Assembly (NCBI RefSeq): GCF_025137375.1
Contig: NZ_CP073720.1
Coordinates: 186,001-250,000, forward strand
Reading direction: 5' to 3'
DNA from: Dactylosporangium fulvum
Lineage (GTDB): Bacteria > Actinomycetota > Actinomycetes > Mycobacteriales > Micromonosporaceae
Length of the DNA stretch: 64,000 bases
The position numbers and the translations under genes are program-made. The notes under the pieces were generated by a model. The model saw only the letters and a program-made list of their open reading frames with translations. It was not told the origin of the DNA and did not search any database. Shown here piece after piece: positions 39,924 through 48,864 of the stretch (position 1 is its first letter; every line of letters begins with the position of its first letter).

Positions 39924-40341
39924 GGCTCGCTGAGGGCCCGCGACGCGGTTGTCGCGCGGCGCTGCCCGGCCTTTGCATCTGTGTGTTCGGTCGTAGGGCC
40001 GTCATGCCTGCCCTTGTGGGCCCGGGCCAGCCGGGCCCGTCAGGGTGTGACGGCCTGCTTCAGTGCCCGGCGACATGGCCACAGGACGGTGGCTCGGCCC
40101 GAGCGGTTCGGCTGGGCGGGCAGCGACCCGCCTGATGTGCCCGTCTCGGTGGTCCACGGCGGCCGAGCCGGGTGTTGCTGCTGCCCGGCTGCGGATCGGT
40201 TCACGACCCCCTTGGGAGCGTTCGCGATACCACGTGTGCCGACTCCATTGTGGTGCAGTACACGTTGCTCAATGCCGGATGGCGGCGATACCCGGTGCGA
40301 CGACAAGTCGCAACGGCCCGATGACAGCCAGGAGCGGTGCA
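39924..40341. other. Hairpin-rich intergenic region
   Basis: A 418-bp region without a convincing gene. It contains a nested stem-loop (39997-40055) and a further AGCCGGG/CCCGGCT pairing near 40170-40195. Base composition drops in GC toward 40250. It may hold a terminator for the polyprenyl synthase and possibly a small RNA. Confidence 0.4.
39997..40055. terminator. Nested stem-loop behind the polyprenyl synthase gene
   Basis: An outer stem GGCCGTCA (39997-40004) / TGACGGCC (40048-40055) encloses an inner stem GGGCCCGG (40018-40025) / CCGGGCCC (40031-40038). Both are perfect. It is either a terminator or a structured RNA. Confidence 0.5.
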
Positions 40342-40545
40342 ATGCCATGGGGCGGTGTAGTACTCATCGATACGGTCATTACTTACTCAGATAGCGACGA
40401 TGGCTATTGGTATCTACTCACAGCAGACGGCGTGTCGCAGATACTCTGGCACGATCACGATGTCCAGTATGGTGCATTCATCGCTATGTGCTGGTCGGTG
40501 GCATCTCCCGACCTCGCCCTACAGATGATCAAAGTGTTCCGTTGA
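40342..40545 (+). CDS. Small unknown protein of lower GC
   Basis: A 67-codon frame with a good AGGAG site seven bases before its ATG. The protein is Trp/Tyr/Asp-rich (DGYWYLLTADG, ILWHDHDVQYG) and has no signal or membrane helix. GC falls to roughly half, and codons such as ATA, TAT, ACA and CTA appear that neighbours avoid. That suggests recent acquisition or weak selection. It ends 58 bp before the IclR gene. I do not recognise it. Confidence 0.45.
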   Translation: MPWGGVVLIDTVITYSDSDDGYWYLLTADGVSQILWHDHDVQYGAFIAMCWSVASPDLALQMIKVFR

Positions 40546-40603
40546 GCGTCTCCAGTTTCATATGGTGTGAATCCAGTTACTGCTGCGGCTGGGGAGGGCG
40601 GCG

Positions 40604-41386
40604 GTGCGGGATCCACAAGCCGAACCCTCGGATCTCATCCGGAGCGTATCGAGGGCCCTACGAGTGCTGGAGGCGGTGGGACAGTCACCTCGCGGTCTGA
40701 CGGTGAAGCAGATCGCAAGACGGTGCGAGTTCACGGTCGCGACGACCTACCACCTGGTTCGAACCCTCGCCTATGAGGGCTACGTCATCCGCCGCGAGAA
40801 CGGCACCTACGTGGTCGGGCTGGAGATCGCCGACCGCTACCGGGAACTGGTGCTCGCATTCCGCGGACCGAGTGCGGTCACCGACCGCCTGCGGCGAGCG
40901 GCTGCCGAGACCGGGTACACCCACTACATCGGCCGGTTCATCGGCGGACGGATCGCCGTCACCGCGTCGGCCGAGGGGCCGCGGACGCCGCCGTTCGACG
41001 ACCTGGTGCCCGGCTACGACGAGGCCGCCCACGCCACAGCGCTGGGCAAGGCGCTGCTCGCCACCATGACGCCCGATCAGCGCTGGCGGTTTCTGAAGGA
41101 GTCCGGGATGCGGGCGTACACGTCGGCGACGCTGACATCGCCCGAAGCACTCGACTCCGACCTGGCCGCCGGCGAGCGGCGGGGCATGCAGATCGAGATC
41201 GGCCAGTTCCGGCAGGGACTCGCGTGCGCGGCCGTGGTCGTGGTCAACGACCGCGATCCCGAGCGGCGGGTCGTGCTGGCCTGCGCGCTGCCGCCCGCCG
41301 AACTGATGTCCTCGGCGAAGGTCGTCCGCACCCGCCTGCTGGCCGCCGCCCACCACCTGGCCACGGTGTTCGCCGAGCAGCAGTAG
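40604..41386 (+). CDS. IclR-family transcriptional regulator
   Basis: A 260-residue regulator. Residues 10-75 are a winged helix-turn-helix (SRALRVLEAVGQSPRGLTVK, CEFTVATTYHLVRTL). Residues 85-255 are the IclR effector-binding domain (HATALGKALLATM is its signature, followed by GMQIEIGQFRQGLACAAVVV). The ligand is usually a small carboxylate or aromatic compound. GTG start after GGGGAGGG. No catabolic genes are adjacent, so its targets are not obvious. Confidence 0.88.
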   Translation: MRDPQAEPSDLIRSVSRALRVLEAVGQSPRGLTVKQIARRCEFTVATTYHLVRTLAYEGYVIRRENGTYVVGLEIADRYRELVLAFRGPSAVTDRLRRAAAETGYTHYIGRFIGGRIAVTASAEGPRTPPFDDLVPGYDEAAHATALGKALLATMTPDQRWRFLKESGMRAYTSATLTSPEALDSDLAAGERRGMQIEIGQFRQGLACAAVVVVNDRDPERRVVLACALPPAELMSSAKVVRTRLLAAAHHLATVFAEQQ

Positions 41387-41498
41387 AGCCGTTCCGGGAT
41401 CGGCCGGCTCGGTTCGAGGCCGCCGCCTGACCACGCCTGTCTACCGCAGCACCCCGCCAACTGGGGCGATGTCACGTCCACGACATGTGAACCAGGGC

Positions 41499-41525
41499 TG
41501 AACCGCTGTGGGTATTCGTGCGTAG
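41499..41525 (+). promoter_or_regulatory. ECF-type promoter of the sigma/anti-sigma operon
   Basis: TGAACC (41499-41504), 16 bp, then CGTAG (41521-41525) is the layout of an ECF promoter. A second TGAACC lies at 41488-41493. It is 34 bp upstream of the sigma gene start, so autoregulation is likely. Confidence 0.5.
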
Positions 41526-41558
41526 AAGCAGGTGGAAGGGGCTTGAACCATACCGAGC

Positions 41559-42074
41559 GTGAGTAGAGACGATGCTGACCTGCTGAAGGCGCTCCATACG
41601 GACCATGGAGACGCGCTGTTCGCCCATGCCCTGCGGCTGACGGGCGGCGACCGTCAGCGCGCCGAGGACCTGGTGCAGGAGACCCTGCTCCGGGCCTGGC
41701 AACACCCCGACGCGCTCGACCCGGCCCGCGGCTCGGTCCGTGCCTGGCTCTTCACCACCGCTCGGAACCTGGCCATCGACGCGTGGCGGCGACGCTCCAC
41801 GCGGGTGGGCGAGGTCTTCACCGACCAACTGCCGGAGGCTCCGGTGGTCGTCGACGAGACCGAGCGCGCGGTGGAGTCCTGGGTCGTGGCCGAGGCCCTG
41901 GCCCGGCTCTCCCGGCCGCACCGCGAGGTCCTGGTGGAGTGCTTCTACCAGGGGCGCTCCGTCGCCGAGGCCGCCGAGCGGCTGGGCGTGCCACCCGGCA
42001 CGGTCAAGTCGCGGACCTACTACGCACTGCGTTCGTTGAAGCTCGTCCTGGAGCAGTTGGGGGTGACGCGGTGA
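41559..42074 (+). CDS. ECF sigma factor, SigL-like
   Basis: A 171-residue ECF sigma factor. Region 2 (residues 8-75) has DALFAHALRLTGGDRQRAED and LVQETLLRAW; region 4 (110-165) has LSRPHREVLVECFYQGRS and LGVPPGTVKSRTYYALR. It is closest in look to mycobacterial SigL. GTG start. It overlaps by 4 bp with the anti-sigma gene and is preceded by its likely own promoter. Confidence 0.85.
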   Translation: MSRDDADLLKALHTDHGDALFAHALRLTGGDRQRAEDLVQETLLRAWQHPDALDPARGSVRAWLFTTARNLAIDAWRRRSTRVGEVFTDQLPEAPVVVDETERAVESWVVAEALARLSRPHREVLVECFYQGRSVAEAAERLGVPPGTVKSRTYYALRSLKLVLEQLGVTR

Positions 42075-42877
42075 GGTGTGAACACCTCCATGACTCGGCG
42101 GTGTACGTGCTGGGGGCGCTGTCGCCGCCGGAGCGCGAGGCCTACGAGCGGCATCTCGTCGGATGCGCGGAGTGCCGCGCGGAGGTGGCGCAGTTCGCCG
42201 ACCTGCCGGGGCTGCTCGGGCGGCTCGACCAGGCCGCCGCCGAGGCGGCCGGGACAGCCGGGGACGCCGACCCCGACACGGCGGCACCACAGGTGCAAGA
42301 CCGCGGCATCGAGGCCACGGCCGGCTGGGCAGGCCCCACCGAGGCGACGGGCTCCGACGGCGGCCAGGCGGCCGTCAACGGCAGCCCCGTGGATCCCCTG
42401 CTGCCCCGGGTCCTGGACCGGGACGACCCCAGGCGACGGTCCGACCGCCGCCGCCGCCGGCGGCGCTGGCAGTTGGCCGGCACCGTGCTTGCCGCCGCCT
42501 GTCTCGGCATCCTGGCGGTGCTCGGCGTGCGCGCCGCCGGCATCGGCCAGCCGGAGACGCCGGACTTCGTGGCGATGCAGGAGGTCGCGTCATCGGTGCC
42601 GGTGACCGCCGGCCTGGCGCTCGAGCCGATCGACGGCGGCACGCTGGTGCGCATGCAGTGCAAGTACAAGGCGGGTGCCGCCGCCGGGTACGGCAAGGGG
42701 ACCTACAAGTTGGTCGTCGTGTCGAAGGGCGGCGAGGCCGAGGAGCTCGACTCGTGGACGGCCGGCTACGGCGACGAGTATGACCTCAAGGCCCGCAGTC
42801 ACATCCCGCGCGCCGACATCGCGCGGGTCGAGATCCGCAAGAGCGACGACACGCCGCTGTTGCTGTTCACGGCCTGA
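42071..42877 (+). CDS. Zinc anti-sigma factor with membrane anchor
   Basis: A 268-residue partner of the preceding sigma factor. The N-terminal zinc-anti-sigma motif is His28-x3-Cys32-x2-Cys35, with an additional N-terminal Cys3. An Ala/Asp-rich linker and an Arg-rich stretch precede one membrane helix (about 138-155). The extracellular part is unlike RskA; it has a KYKAGAAAGYGKGTYKLVVV beta segment that resembles RslA-type anti-sigma C-termini. It is a redox or surface stress sensor by analogy. Confidence 0.85.
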   Translation: MRCEHLHDSAVYVLGALSPPEREAYERHLVGCAECRAEVAQFADLPGLLGRLDQAAAEAAGTAGDADPDTAAPQVQDRGIEATAGWAGPTEATGSDGGQAAVNGSPVDPLLPRVLDRDDPRRRSDRRRRRRRWQLAGTVLAAACLGILAVLGVRAAGIGQPETPDFVAMQEVASSVPVTAGLALEPIDGGTLVRMQCKYKAGAAAGYGKGTYKLVVVSKGGEAEELDSWTAGYGDEYDLKARSHIPRADIARVEIRKSDDTPLLLFTA

Positions 42878-42892
42878 GCACGTTCGTCTCAC

Positions 42893-43831
42893 TCACAGGG
42901 TTGGGGCGGCAGCCGTCTCCGCGACGGCGGCCGCCTCGTCTCGTTGCGCGGCTCGCGTCCGGCGCGTGGTGCGGATCGCGTCCCAGGTGAAGATCGAGAG
43001 GGCGCACCACACGATCACGAACCCGGCGAGCCGGCCCGGCGGCAGCGGCTCGGCGAACACGACCACGCCGAGCAGGAGCTGCAGCGTCGGGGCCAGGTAC
43101 TGCAGGATGCCGAGGCCGGAGAGCGGAACGCGGTTGGCGGCCTCCGCAAACAGCAGCAGCGGTATGGCCGTGAGCAGTCCACTGAGCGCCAGCATCACGG
43201 TGTGCCAGCCGGACACCGTGCCGAACGTCGACGTGTGGTGCGCGGTCAGCCACGTGAGGTACACCAGGCCGGGCAGCGTCAGCACCGCGGACTCGAGGAA
43301 CAGCCCTTCGGCGGCGGGCAGGCCGAGCCGTTTCTTGATCAGTCCGTAGCAGCCGAACGACGCGGCCAGCGTGAGCGCGATCCAGGGGAGCTGGCCGTAG
43401 TCGATGCTCAGCACGACCACGGCGACCGCGCCGACGCCGAGAGCGATCCACTGCAGCGGGCGCAACCGCTCCCGCAGGACGAGGACGCCGAGCAGGATGA
43501 CAAACAGGGGATTGATGAAGTACCCGAGGGAGGCCTCGATGACCCGCTCGGTGTCGACGGCGTAGATGTAGACGCCCCAGTTGACGGCGATGAACAGTGC
43601 CGCGACCGAGATCCCGGCCAGCCGCCTGCCGTCGCGCAGGAGCGCGCCGAGCGGCCGCCAACGCCACACGGCCGCCAGCATCAGCGCCACCGTCACGAGT
43701 GACCAGACGATGCGGTGCGCGAGCACCTCGACGGCGCCCGCCGGGCGCAGCGCCCGGAAGTAGAGCGGGAAGACACCCCAGAGGATGTTGGCGAACAGGG
43801 CGGACAAATAGCCTCGGCGCAGCGGATCCAC
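42893..43831 (-). CDS. rarD: EamA/RarD-type transporter
   Basis: A 312-residue membrane protein of the drug/metabolite transporter superfamily with ten helices in two EamA repeats. RGYLSALFANILWGVFPLYF, AHRIVWS, NWGVYIYAVD and ASLGYFINPLF are typical of RarD. The substrate is unknown; small metabolites are exported by relatives. GTG start at 43831. Confidence 0.88.
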   Translation of the reverse strand: MDPLRRGYLSALFANILWGVFPLYFRALRPAGAVEVLAHRIVWSLVTVALMLAAVWRWRPLGALLRDGRRLAGISVAALFIAVNWGVYIYAVDTERVIEASLGYFINPLFVILLGVLVLRERLRPLQWIALGVGAVAVVVLSIDYGQLPWIALTLAASFGCYGLIKKRLGLPAAEGLFLESAVLTLPGLVYLTWLTAHHTSTFGTVSGWHTVMLALSGLLTAIPLLLFAEAANRVPLSGLGILQYLAPTLQLLLGVVVFAEPLPPGRLAGFVIVWCALSIFTWDAIRTTRRTRAAQRDEAAAVAETAAAPTL

Positions 43832-43875
43832 GGCTCAACCGTAAGGGGTGGACAGCCGCCCACCCCTCACCGGGA

Positions 43876-44349
43876 TCAGCGGTAGTCCTGGTAACCGCCA
43901 CGCTGCCCGTACTGCTGCCCGTACTGCTGGCGGGGCGGCGGGCCCTGACGACGGTCCCGACTCTTGCGGTCGCGGTCGCCGCCGTCCGGGATGAGGAAGT
44001 TGATCAGCCAGCTGACGATGCCGATGAACAGCGCGCCGAGCACGGCCGTCGGCCAGAACTTGTCGACGTTGAACGACAGGTCGAGCGTTTCAGCGATCTT
44101 GCTGGTGAGCAGCAGCAGGAGGCCGTTGACGACAAGTGAGACCAGGCCGAGCGTCAGAATGTAGGCCCAGCAGCCGATGGTTTTGATGATCGGGCGCAGC
44201 ACCGCATTGACGATGCCGAAGATCGCGGCGACCGCGACGACCGTGAGCACCTTCCGACCGGTGGTGCCCTCGACGGTGATGCCCGGAATCACCAGCGTGG
44301 CCAGCCAGACCGTGAACGCGCTCACAGCGAGCCGGATGAGGATTCCCAT
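43876..44349 (-). CDS. Phage-holin-4-superfamily membrane protein
   Basis: A 157-residue protein with four helices in residues 1-120. GIVNAVLRPIIK is the conserved loop of the superfamily, which is widespread in bacterial chromosomes and usually not phage-linked. A Gln/Gly/Tyr/Arg-rich tail (about 130-157) follows. No other phage genes are near. Function unknown. Confidence 0.8.
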   Translation of the reverse strand: MGILIRLAVSAFTVWLATLVIPGITVEGTTGRKVLTVVAVAAIFGIVNAVLRPIIKTIGCWAYILTLGLVSLVVNGLLLLLTSKIAETLDLSFNVDKFWPTAVLGALFIGIVSWLINFLIPDGGDRDRKSRDRRQGPPPRQQYGQQYGQRGGYQDYR

Positions 44350-44429
44350 GCCGGTGATCGTGCCATGGCGGTGCCAGCCCGGAACACCCCGCTATCACCG
44401 ATTCTTCCCGGACTTTTTGCCTCCGGCTG

Positions 44430-46226
44430 CTACCGGACCGGGCCGCCGGTCAGTTGCCGCTCGATCGGTGTCGTCGACAGCCGGGTCCAGCGCACGGTGT
44501 GTCGGCTGACGACCACGCCGAGCATTTCCGGGCCGATGCGGGTCAGCCAACCGGCCGACTCGCCGAGCCCGAGCGCTCTCGCCGCGAGCGTCGCCTCCGG
44601 CGGGGAGAGCGGTTGCAGCAGCGCGAGGTCGACCCGGGCGAGCAGGTCACCGTCGGCCGGGGTCAGCTCGTCGCGGACCAGCAGCGTGGCCCGCCAGGCG
44701 CGCTCCACCACCGGCGCGCCCCGGCCCGAGACCGGGCCGACGTCGACGATCAGCAGCTGTGGCCGGGTCGAGGTCGGCGCCGGCGGCTCCGTGATGCGGC
44801 CCGCCGGGGCCAGCGTGACCGGCTCGCCGCTGCCCAGCCCGCGCAGGAACGGCTCCCAGGCGTGCGGCCGGGTCGACTGCACGATGACCTGTGCGCCGAC
44901 CGCCAGCGCGCGCAGGACCAGCAGCTCCGCACAGCGCAGCCCGCCGATCAGCGCCGCCCGGGTCGGCTCGGCGCGGAACAGCCGGACGACCACCGGCTCA
45001 CCGTGCCGGTTGCGGCCGAGCATCAGCCCCTCGCCGCCGATCGGCGGCTCGATCTCGGCGAGCCGCACCGCCGTCGCGTGCACCGTCCGGCCGCCGCCGA
45101 CGACCAGCGTGTCGTGCCCGGCCACCAGCCCGGCCAGGGCCGCGTCGTCGCTCGACGCGCCGCCGCCGAGCGGCAGGGTCGCGGCGAACCCGTCGAGCTG
45201 CGCGCCGTCGAGCCGCCGCACACGGGCCTGTGCGACCGAAACCAGCCGATCGAGGGCCGTGACCGCCCCGGCCAGCGCGGCCGCCGTCGGAGCGGCCAGC
45301 CGCACGGTGACCTCGGCCTCGGTGGAACGGCTGGTGGCCGTCAGCGACACCGCCGTGCCGGACGTCGGCAGCCGCAACAGCGGTCCGGTCAGCCGTGCCT
45401 GGTCGGGCCAGCGCTCCAACCGGAACACGGCCTGCTGGAGCCCGCCGGCCTGCACCCCGGTCCACGCCTCGCGCACCGGGTGGGCCGGATCGTGGTGCGC
45501 CGCCTCGGCCAGCGCGGCCAGCGCCGACGCCGCCGACAACGGACGCGCCGGCAGCCCGGCCTTGACCAGCAGGCGGCACACACGCCGCACCGCCACCGTC
45601 AAGGCCTCCTCGAGATCCGGTCTTCGAAAGCCGCCGGCCCGGCGGACCCGGACGCCGATCAGCACCCGCTGGTGTGCGAGGACCCGGCCGTCGGTCAGCT
45701 GCCGGTAGGACGTCGCAGCAGGGCTCGCCCCGGCCGCCGGTCCGGGCGCGGTGACCGCGGTGACCAGCAGTTGCAGCCTGACCTCGGGCACGTCGCGAGC
45801 CGGTGCGGGCAGGAGGGAGCTGAGCGCGGGGACCGGCGGCATGACGTCGCCGAGCAGCGCCGTGAGGTCGCCGACCCGCACGACCGCGGCGAGCCCGTCG
45901 GTGTCCTCGAACACGCCCACGTCCGCGCCGTCGACCTCGATCGAGGTCGTCGCGGCGCCCGGACGGACCAGCGTGAGCAGCTCGGCCGCGCCGGCGCCCG
46001 CCGGCAACATGCGGCGCCGCCCACGGAACCGGAACGTGTCGCCGAGCCGGCGCGGCAGCGCACCGCCCGCGGCGGGCACCACCGCCGCCAGTGCGACGGG
46101 CAGCGCGACAAGGGCCCAGTAGGGCCCGGCCACCCACGCCGCGACCGACACGGCGATCGCCGTCTGTGCCAGCACCACCCGCGTCCCGAGTCTCACACCG
46201 CCCCCCGCCAATGCGACCTGCGGCAT
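44430..46226 (-). CDS. eccE: Type VII secretion protein EccE
   Basis: A protein of about 598 residues with two membrane helices at the N-terminus (about 18-55) and a long cytoplasmic part. It contains the EccE features FRGRRRMLP and a Gly-rich GEGLMLGRNRHGEPV stretch. EccE is a structural subunit of the ESX membrane complex. The start is ATG 46226 or GTG 46196 (TTG 46211 also possible). It is divergent from eccB, only 37 bp away if the longer form is right. Confidence 0.8.
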   Translation of the reverse strand: MPQVALAGGGVRLGTRVVLAQTAIAVSVAAWVAGPYWALVALPVALAAVVPAAGGALPRRLGDTFRFRGRRRMLPAGAGAAELLTLVRPGAATTSIEVDGADVGVFEDTDGLAAVVRVGDLTALLGDVMPPVPALSSLLPAPARDVPEVRLQLLVTAVTAPGPAAGASPAATSYRQLTDGRVLAHQRVLIGVRVRRAGGFRRPDLEEALTVAVRRVCRLLVKAGLPARPLSAASALAALAEAAHHDPAHPVREAWTGVQAGGLQQAVFRLERWPDQARLTGPLLRLPTSGTAVSLTATSRSTEAEVTVRLAAPTAAALAGAVTALDRLVSVAQARVRRLDGAQLDGFAATLPLGGGASSDDAALAGLVAGHDTLVVGGGRTVHATAVRLAEIEPPIGGEGLMLGRNRHGEPVVVRLFRAEPTRAALIGGLRCAELLVLRALAVGAQVIVQSTRPHAWEPFLRGLGSGEPVTLAPAGRITEPPAPTSTRPQLLIVDVGPVSGRGAPVVERAWRATLLVRDELTPADGDLLARVDLALLQPLSPPEATLAARALGLGESAGWLTRIGPEMLGVVVSRHTVRWTRLSTTPIERQLTGGPVR

Positions 46227-46263
46227 ATCGTAGGGCGCCGATACGACAATTTCGGAGGGGTCG

Positions 46264-47607
46264 ATGCCGTCGCGGCAGGACCAGCTGCATTCGTACCAGT
46301 TCATGGTCCAGCGGGTGATCGCCGCCCTCGTCATGCGGGAGACCGATCCCGCACAGTCGCCGTTTCGCAGGGTGGCCGGCGCGACACTGGTCGGTGCGCT
46401 GCTTGCCGCGCTCGGCGTGGGTGGCGCCGCCGCATACGCCGTGCTCAAGCCGGGCGCGTCCGGCAAGTGGCGCAACGACAAGGCGGTCATCGTCGAGGCG
46501 GAGTCGGGCGCCCTGTTCGTGTACCGCGACCAGGTGCTCCATCCCGTCCTCAACCAGGCGTCGGCGCTGCTCATCCTCAACGCCGCCGACGTGCGGACGG
46601 TCACCGTCTCGCGTGCCGCCCTGGCCGGTGCGCCCCGCGGTGCGCCGCTCGGCATCCCCGGAGCGCCGGCGTCGCTGCCGGCGGCGTCCGGCCTGCGCAA
46701 GGAGCCGTGGACGGTGTGTTCGAGCCCGGAGGGTGCGACGGTGTTCGTCGGCGGGCGGCCGGGCCGCGGCGCACCGCTGGGCGAGCGGGGACTCCTGGTC
46801 ACCGGGCCGGCCCAGGAGACGTACCTCATCCGGAACGGTCACAAGCACCTCATCCGCCGCCCCGGTGCCGCGCTGCCCGCCCTCGTCTGGTCCGGCCGGC
46901 CGCAGACGGCCGTCGCGCAGGCGTTCCTGCACGCCGTCCCGTCCGGCACCGACCTGGTCACGCCGACCGTGCCGGGGCGGGGCCGGAGTGTCGCGGCCGG
47001 CACCGTCGGCCAGCTCTTCGGGGTGCGCACCGGTGACCGGGTCGACGCGTTCCTGGTGACGGCGGGCGGGCTCGCCTCGGTCACCCCGCTGCAGGCCGCA
47101 TTGCTGCTCGCCGCGCCGGAGACGGCCGCGGTGCAGGGCCGCAAGGATCTCATCCCGCTGACCCCGGCCGAGTTCTCCGGCCTGGTGCAGGGCAGGCAGG
47201 TCGTGCCGTTCGCGGCCGATCCGGGCGGCGAGGGCGCGCTGCCGGCCGCCGTGCCGGACCTGTTCGAGGGCCGGCCGCAGACCGTCTGCACCGGACAGGA
47301 GTTGACGACGGACAGCGTGCTGCCGGACCTGTCCCGCACGGTCGGCACCGCCGCGGCGAGCAAGGACGGCGCTGTCCTCGCCGATCGGGTCGTCGTGCCG
47401 CCGGGCAGCGGGGCGCTGGTGCGCACCGACACCGGGGTGCTGCAACTCGTCACCGACGTCGGTCGCCGGCATGCGCTGCCCGTCGTGGGTGTGCTGCCCG
47501 CGCTCGGGTACCAGGGACAGGAGCCGGTCACCGTCCCGGGCGAGGTGGTCGGGCTCCTGCCGGCCGGCCCCGCGCTCGATCCTGCGGCGGCCGCCCAGCC
47601 TCAGTAG
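46264..47607 (+). CDS. eccB: Type VII secretion protein EccB
   Basis: A 447-residue subunit of the ESX membrane complex. MPSRQDQLHSYQFMVQRVIA is the conserved cytoplasmic start. One membrane helix lies at about 40-62, and the extracytoplasmic part contains two conserved Cys (WTVCSS, QTVCTG). The family has ATPase-like or structural roles in the periplasm. Its stop overlaps the methyltransferase stop by 7 bp, tail to tail. Confidence 0.9.
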   Translation: MPSRQDQLHSYQFMVQRVIAALVMRETDPAQSPFRRVAGATLVGALLAALGVGGAAAYAVLKPGASGKWRNDKAVIVEAESGALFVYRDQVLHPVLNQASALLILNAADVRTVTVSRAALAGAPRGAPLGIPGAPASLPAASGLRKEPWTVCSSPEGATVFVGGRPGRGAPLGERGLLVTGPAQETYLIRNGHKHLIRRPGAALPALVWSGRPQTAVAQAFLHAVPSGTDLVTPTVPGRGRSVAAGTVGQLFGVRTGDRVDAFLVTAGGLASVTPLQAALLLAAPETAAVQGRKDLIPLTPAEFSGLVQGRQVVPFAADPGGEGALPAAVPDLFEGRPQTVCTGQELTTDSVLPDLSRTVGTAAASKDGAVLADRVVVPPGSGALVRTDTGVLQLVTDVGRRHALPVVGVLPALGYQGQEPVTVPGEVVGLLPAGPALDPAAAAQPQ

Positions 47608-48398
47608 TTGGTCAGTACCAGATCCGACGAGGTACGCGCCGCGGCGCGCAGGTTGATGTCGCGCCGCGTCGCCATGCGGGTCGCCCGGAAATCGTGGTAG
47701 ATCCGCCGGGTCGCGTCGGTGTCGCTGTTTGTCATCGTCAGCAGCACGCCGCGGGAGGAGGCGTCACGCATCGCCGCGGCCAGCCGTTCGTGGTCGGCGT
47801 CGTGGAACTGGCCCGGGGTGTACCGCTTGAAGTCGGCGAAGCCGCCCTCCGGCAGGTACGGCGGGTCGAGGAACACCCAGTCGCCGACCGCCGCCTCACG
47901 CAGCGGATCGGCGAAGTCGCACACGCGGATGTCGACGCCGGCCAGCGCCTTTGCGGCGGCGAGCAGCGTGTCGCGGTTGTAGTACGGGCGGTCGTAGGCC
48001 CCGTAGGGCACGTTGAACCCGCCCCGCCGGTTGACCCGCCACAGGCCGCGGAACGCCGTCTTGTTCAGGTAGATCACGCGCGCCGCCCGGGCCGCGGCGC
48101 CGAGGCTCGCCGGATCCTGCGCGCGCACCGCCGCGAACTGCGCGGGCGTGTTGGGCAGCGCGTCAAGGTGGGCCATCACGGCCTCGGGGTCCGCGGCGAC
48201 GGCACGGAAACACGCCACCAGTTCCGGGTTCGCGTCCGACAGCACCGCCTTGGCCGGGCGCAGTTCGAAGAAGACCGCGGCGCTGCCCATGAACGGCTCC
48301 CAGTAGCAGCCGGTGAACGGGGGAGCCATCGCGACCAGTTGCGCCGCATAGCGGGTCTTGCCGCCGGCCCACTTGATGAACGACCGGCCCTCCGCCAT
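47601..48398 (-). CDS. Orphan D12-class DNA N6-adenine methyltransferase
   Basis: A 265-residue DNA adenine methyltransferase of the Dam/DpnM (D12) class. FIKWAGGKTR is the N-terminal SAM motif, EPFMGSAAVFF is motif I, and FLDPPYLP has the catalytic DPPY. NVPYGAYDRPYYN is the recognition-region signature. No restriction endonuclease or mismatch-repair gene is nearby. It sits in the middle of the type VII locus, opposite in orientation to eccB and the esx genes. The start may be ATG 48398 or one of the ATGs up to 48410. Confidence 0.85.
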   Translation of the reverse strand: MAEGRSFIKWAGGKTRYAAQLVAMAPPFTGCYWEPFMGSAAVFFELRPAKAVLSDANPELVACFRAVAADPEAVMAHLDALPNTPAQFAAVRAQDPASLGAAARAARVIYLNKTAFRGLWRVNRRGGFNVPYGAYDRPYYNRDTLLAAAKALAGVDIRVCDFADPLREAAVGDWVFLDPPYLPEGGFADFKRYTPGQFHDADHERLAAAMRDASSRGVLLTMTNSDTDATRRIYHDFRATRMATRRDINLRAAARTSSDLVLTNY

Positions 48399-48427
48399 GC
48401 CGCACATCATAAAGGCGATATGCCGGA

Positions 48428-48440
48428 AGTTATCCACAGG
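48428..48440 (-). promoter_or_regulatory. Second CCTGTGGATAACT motif (DnaA-box-like)
   Basis: On the plus strand the centre reads TTATCCACA, a perfect DnaA box, 30 bp upstream of the methyltransferase start. It shares 13 bases with the motif at 21567-21579. Confidence 0.4.
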
Positions 48441-48527
48441 CGGGAACCGGGGGTGGTGGGGCATCGGTTACTGCCGATACGGTCGGCTGCGATTCCGTCG
48501 TCTTCTTCAGAAACGGGGTGAGCGCCG

Positions 48528-48851
48528 GTGGTCCAGACCACGCAGGCCCAGCAGGCGGAGCTCAATGCGGCGGCGCAGCGGTTCGAGCAGGTCAACGGGG
48601 AGCTGCAGAGCATGCTCAGCACATTGATGCGTGAGCTCGAGATCACCAAGAGCGGCTGGCAGGGCGCCGGCGGCCGGTCCTTCGAGGCGGTCAAACACGC
48701 GTGGAAGGCCGATCAGGAGGCGCTCAACCAGAATCTCCTGGAAACCGCCGAAGGGCTGAAGACCGCCGGCCGGAACTACGCGATGACCGACACCGAGGCC
48801 GACAGCCGCTTCCGTCGCGTCGGCCGCACCGACCTGTCCGCACTCGGCTGA
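48528..48851 (+). CDS. WXG100 protein, EsxA/EsxB-like (first)
   Basis: A 107-residue helical hairpin. The turn is GWQG (Trp44-Gln-Gly46). The C-terminal export signal YxxxD is present as YAMTD (Tyr84-Asp88). Such proteins are secreted as dimers by type VII systems. GTG start behind GGTGAGCG. The second WXG100 gene follows 13 bp downstream and is probably the partner. Confidence 0.88.
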   Translation: MVQTTQAQQAELNAAAQRFEQVNGELQSMLSTLMRELEITKSGWQGAGGRSFEAVKHAWKADQEALNQNLLETAEGLKTAGRNYAMTDTEADSRFRRVGRTDLSALG

Positions 48852-48864
48852 TCGGAGAGCATTC

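Noticed and set aside
39981..40394. 137-codon open frame after the polyprenyl synthase gene
   Set aside because: Crosses the nested stem-loop, is Cys/Arg-rich without pattern, and lacks a ribosome binding site. The shorter frame at 40342 is better supported.
43876..44349. Holin-like gene considered as a prophage remnant
   Set aside because: The superfamily is common in chromosomes and no other phage gene, integrase or attachment site is present.
44454..47036. 860-codon open frame antisense to eccE and running into eccB
   Set aside because: Arg/Gln-rich shadow; eccE on the other strand has a clear family match.
48428..48440. DnaA box considered as part of a replication origin
   Set aside because: Single boxes at two distant places, no cluster, no AT-rich unwinding region, no dnaA or dnaN nearby.
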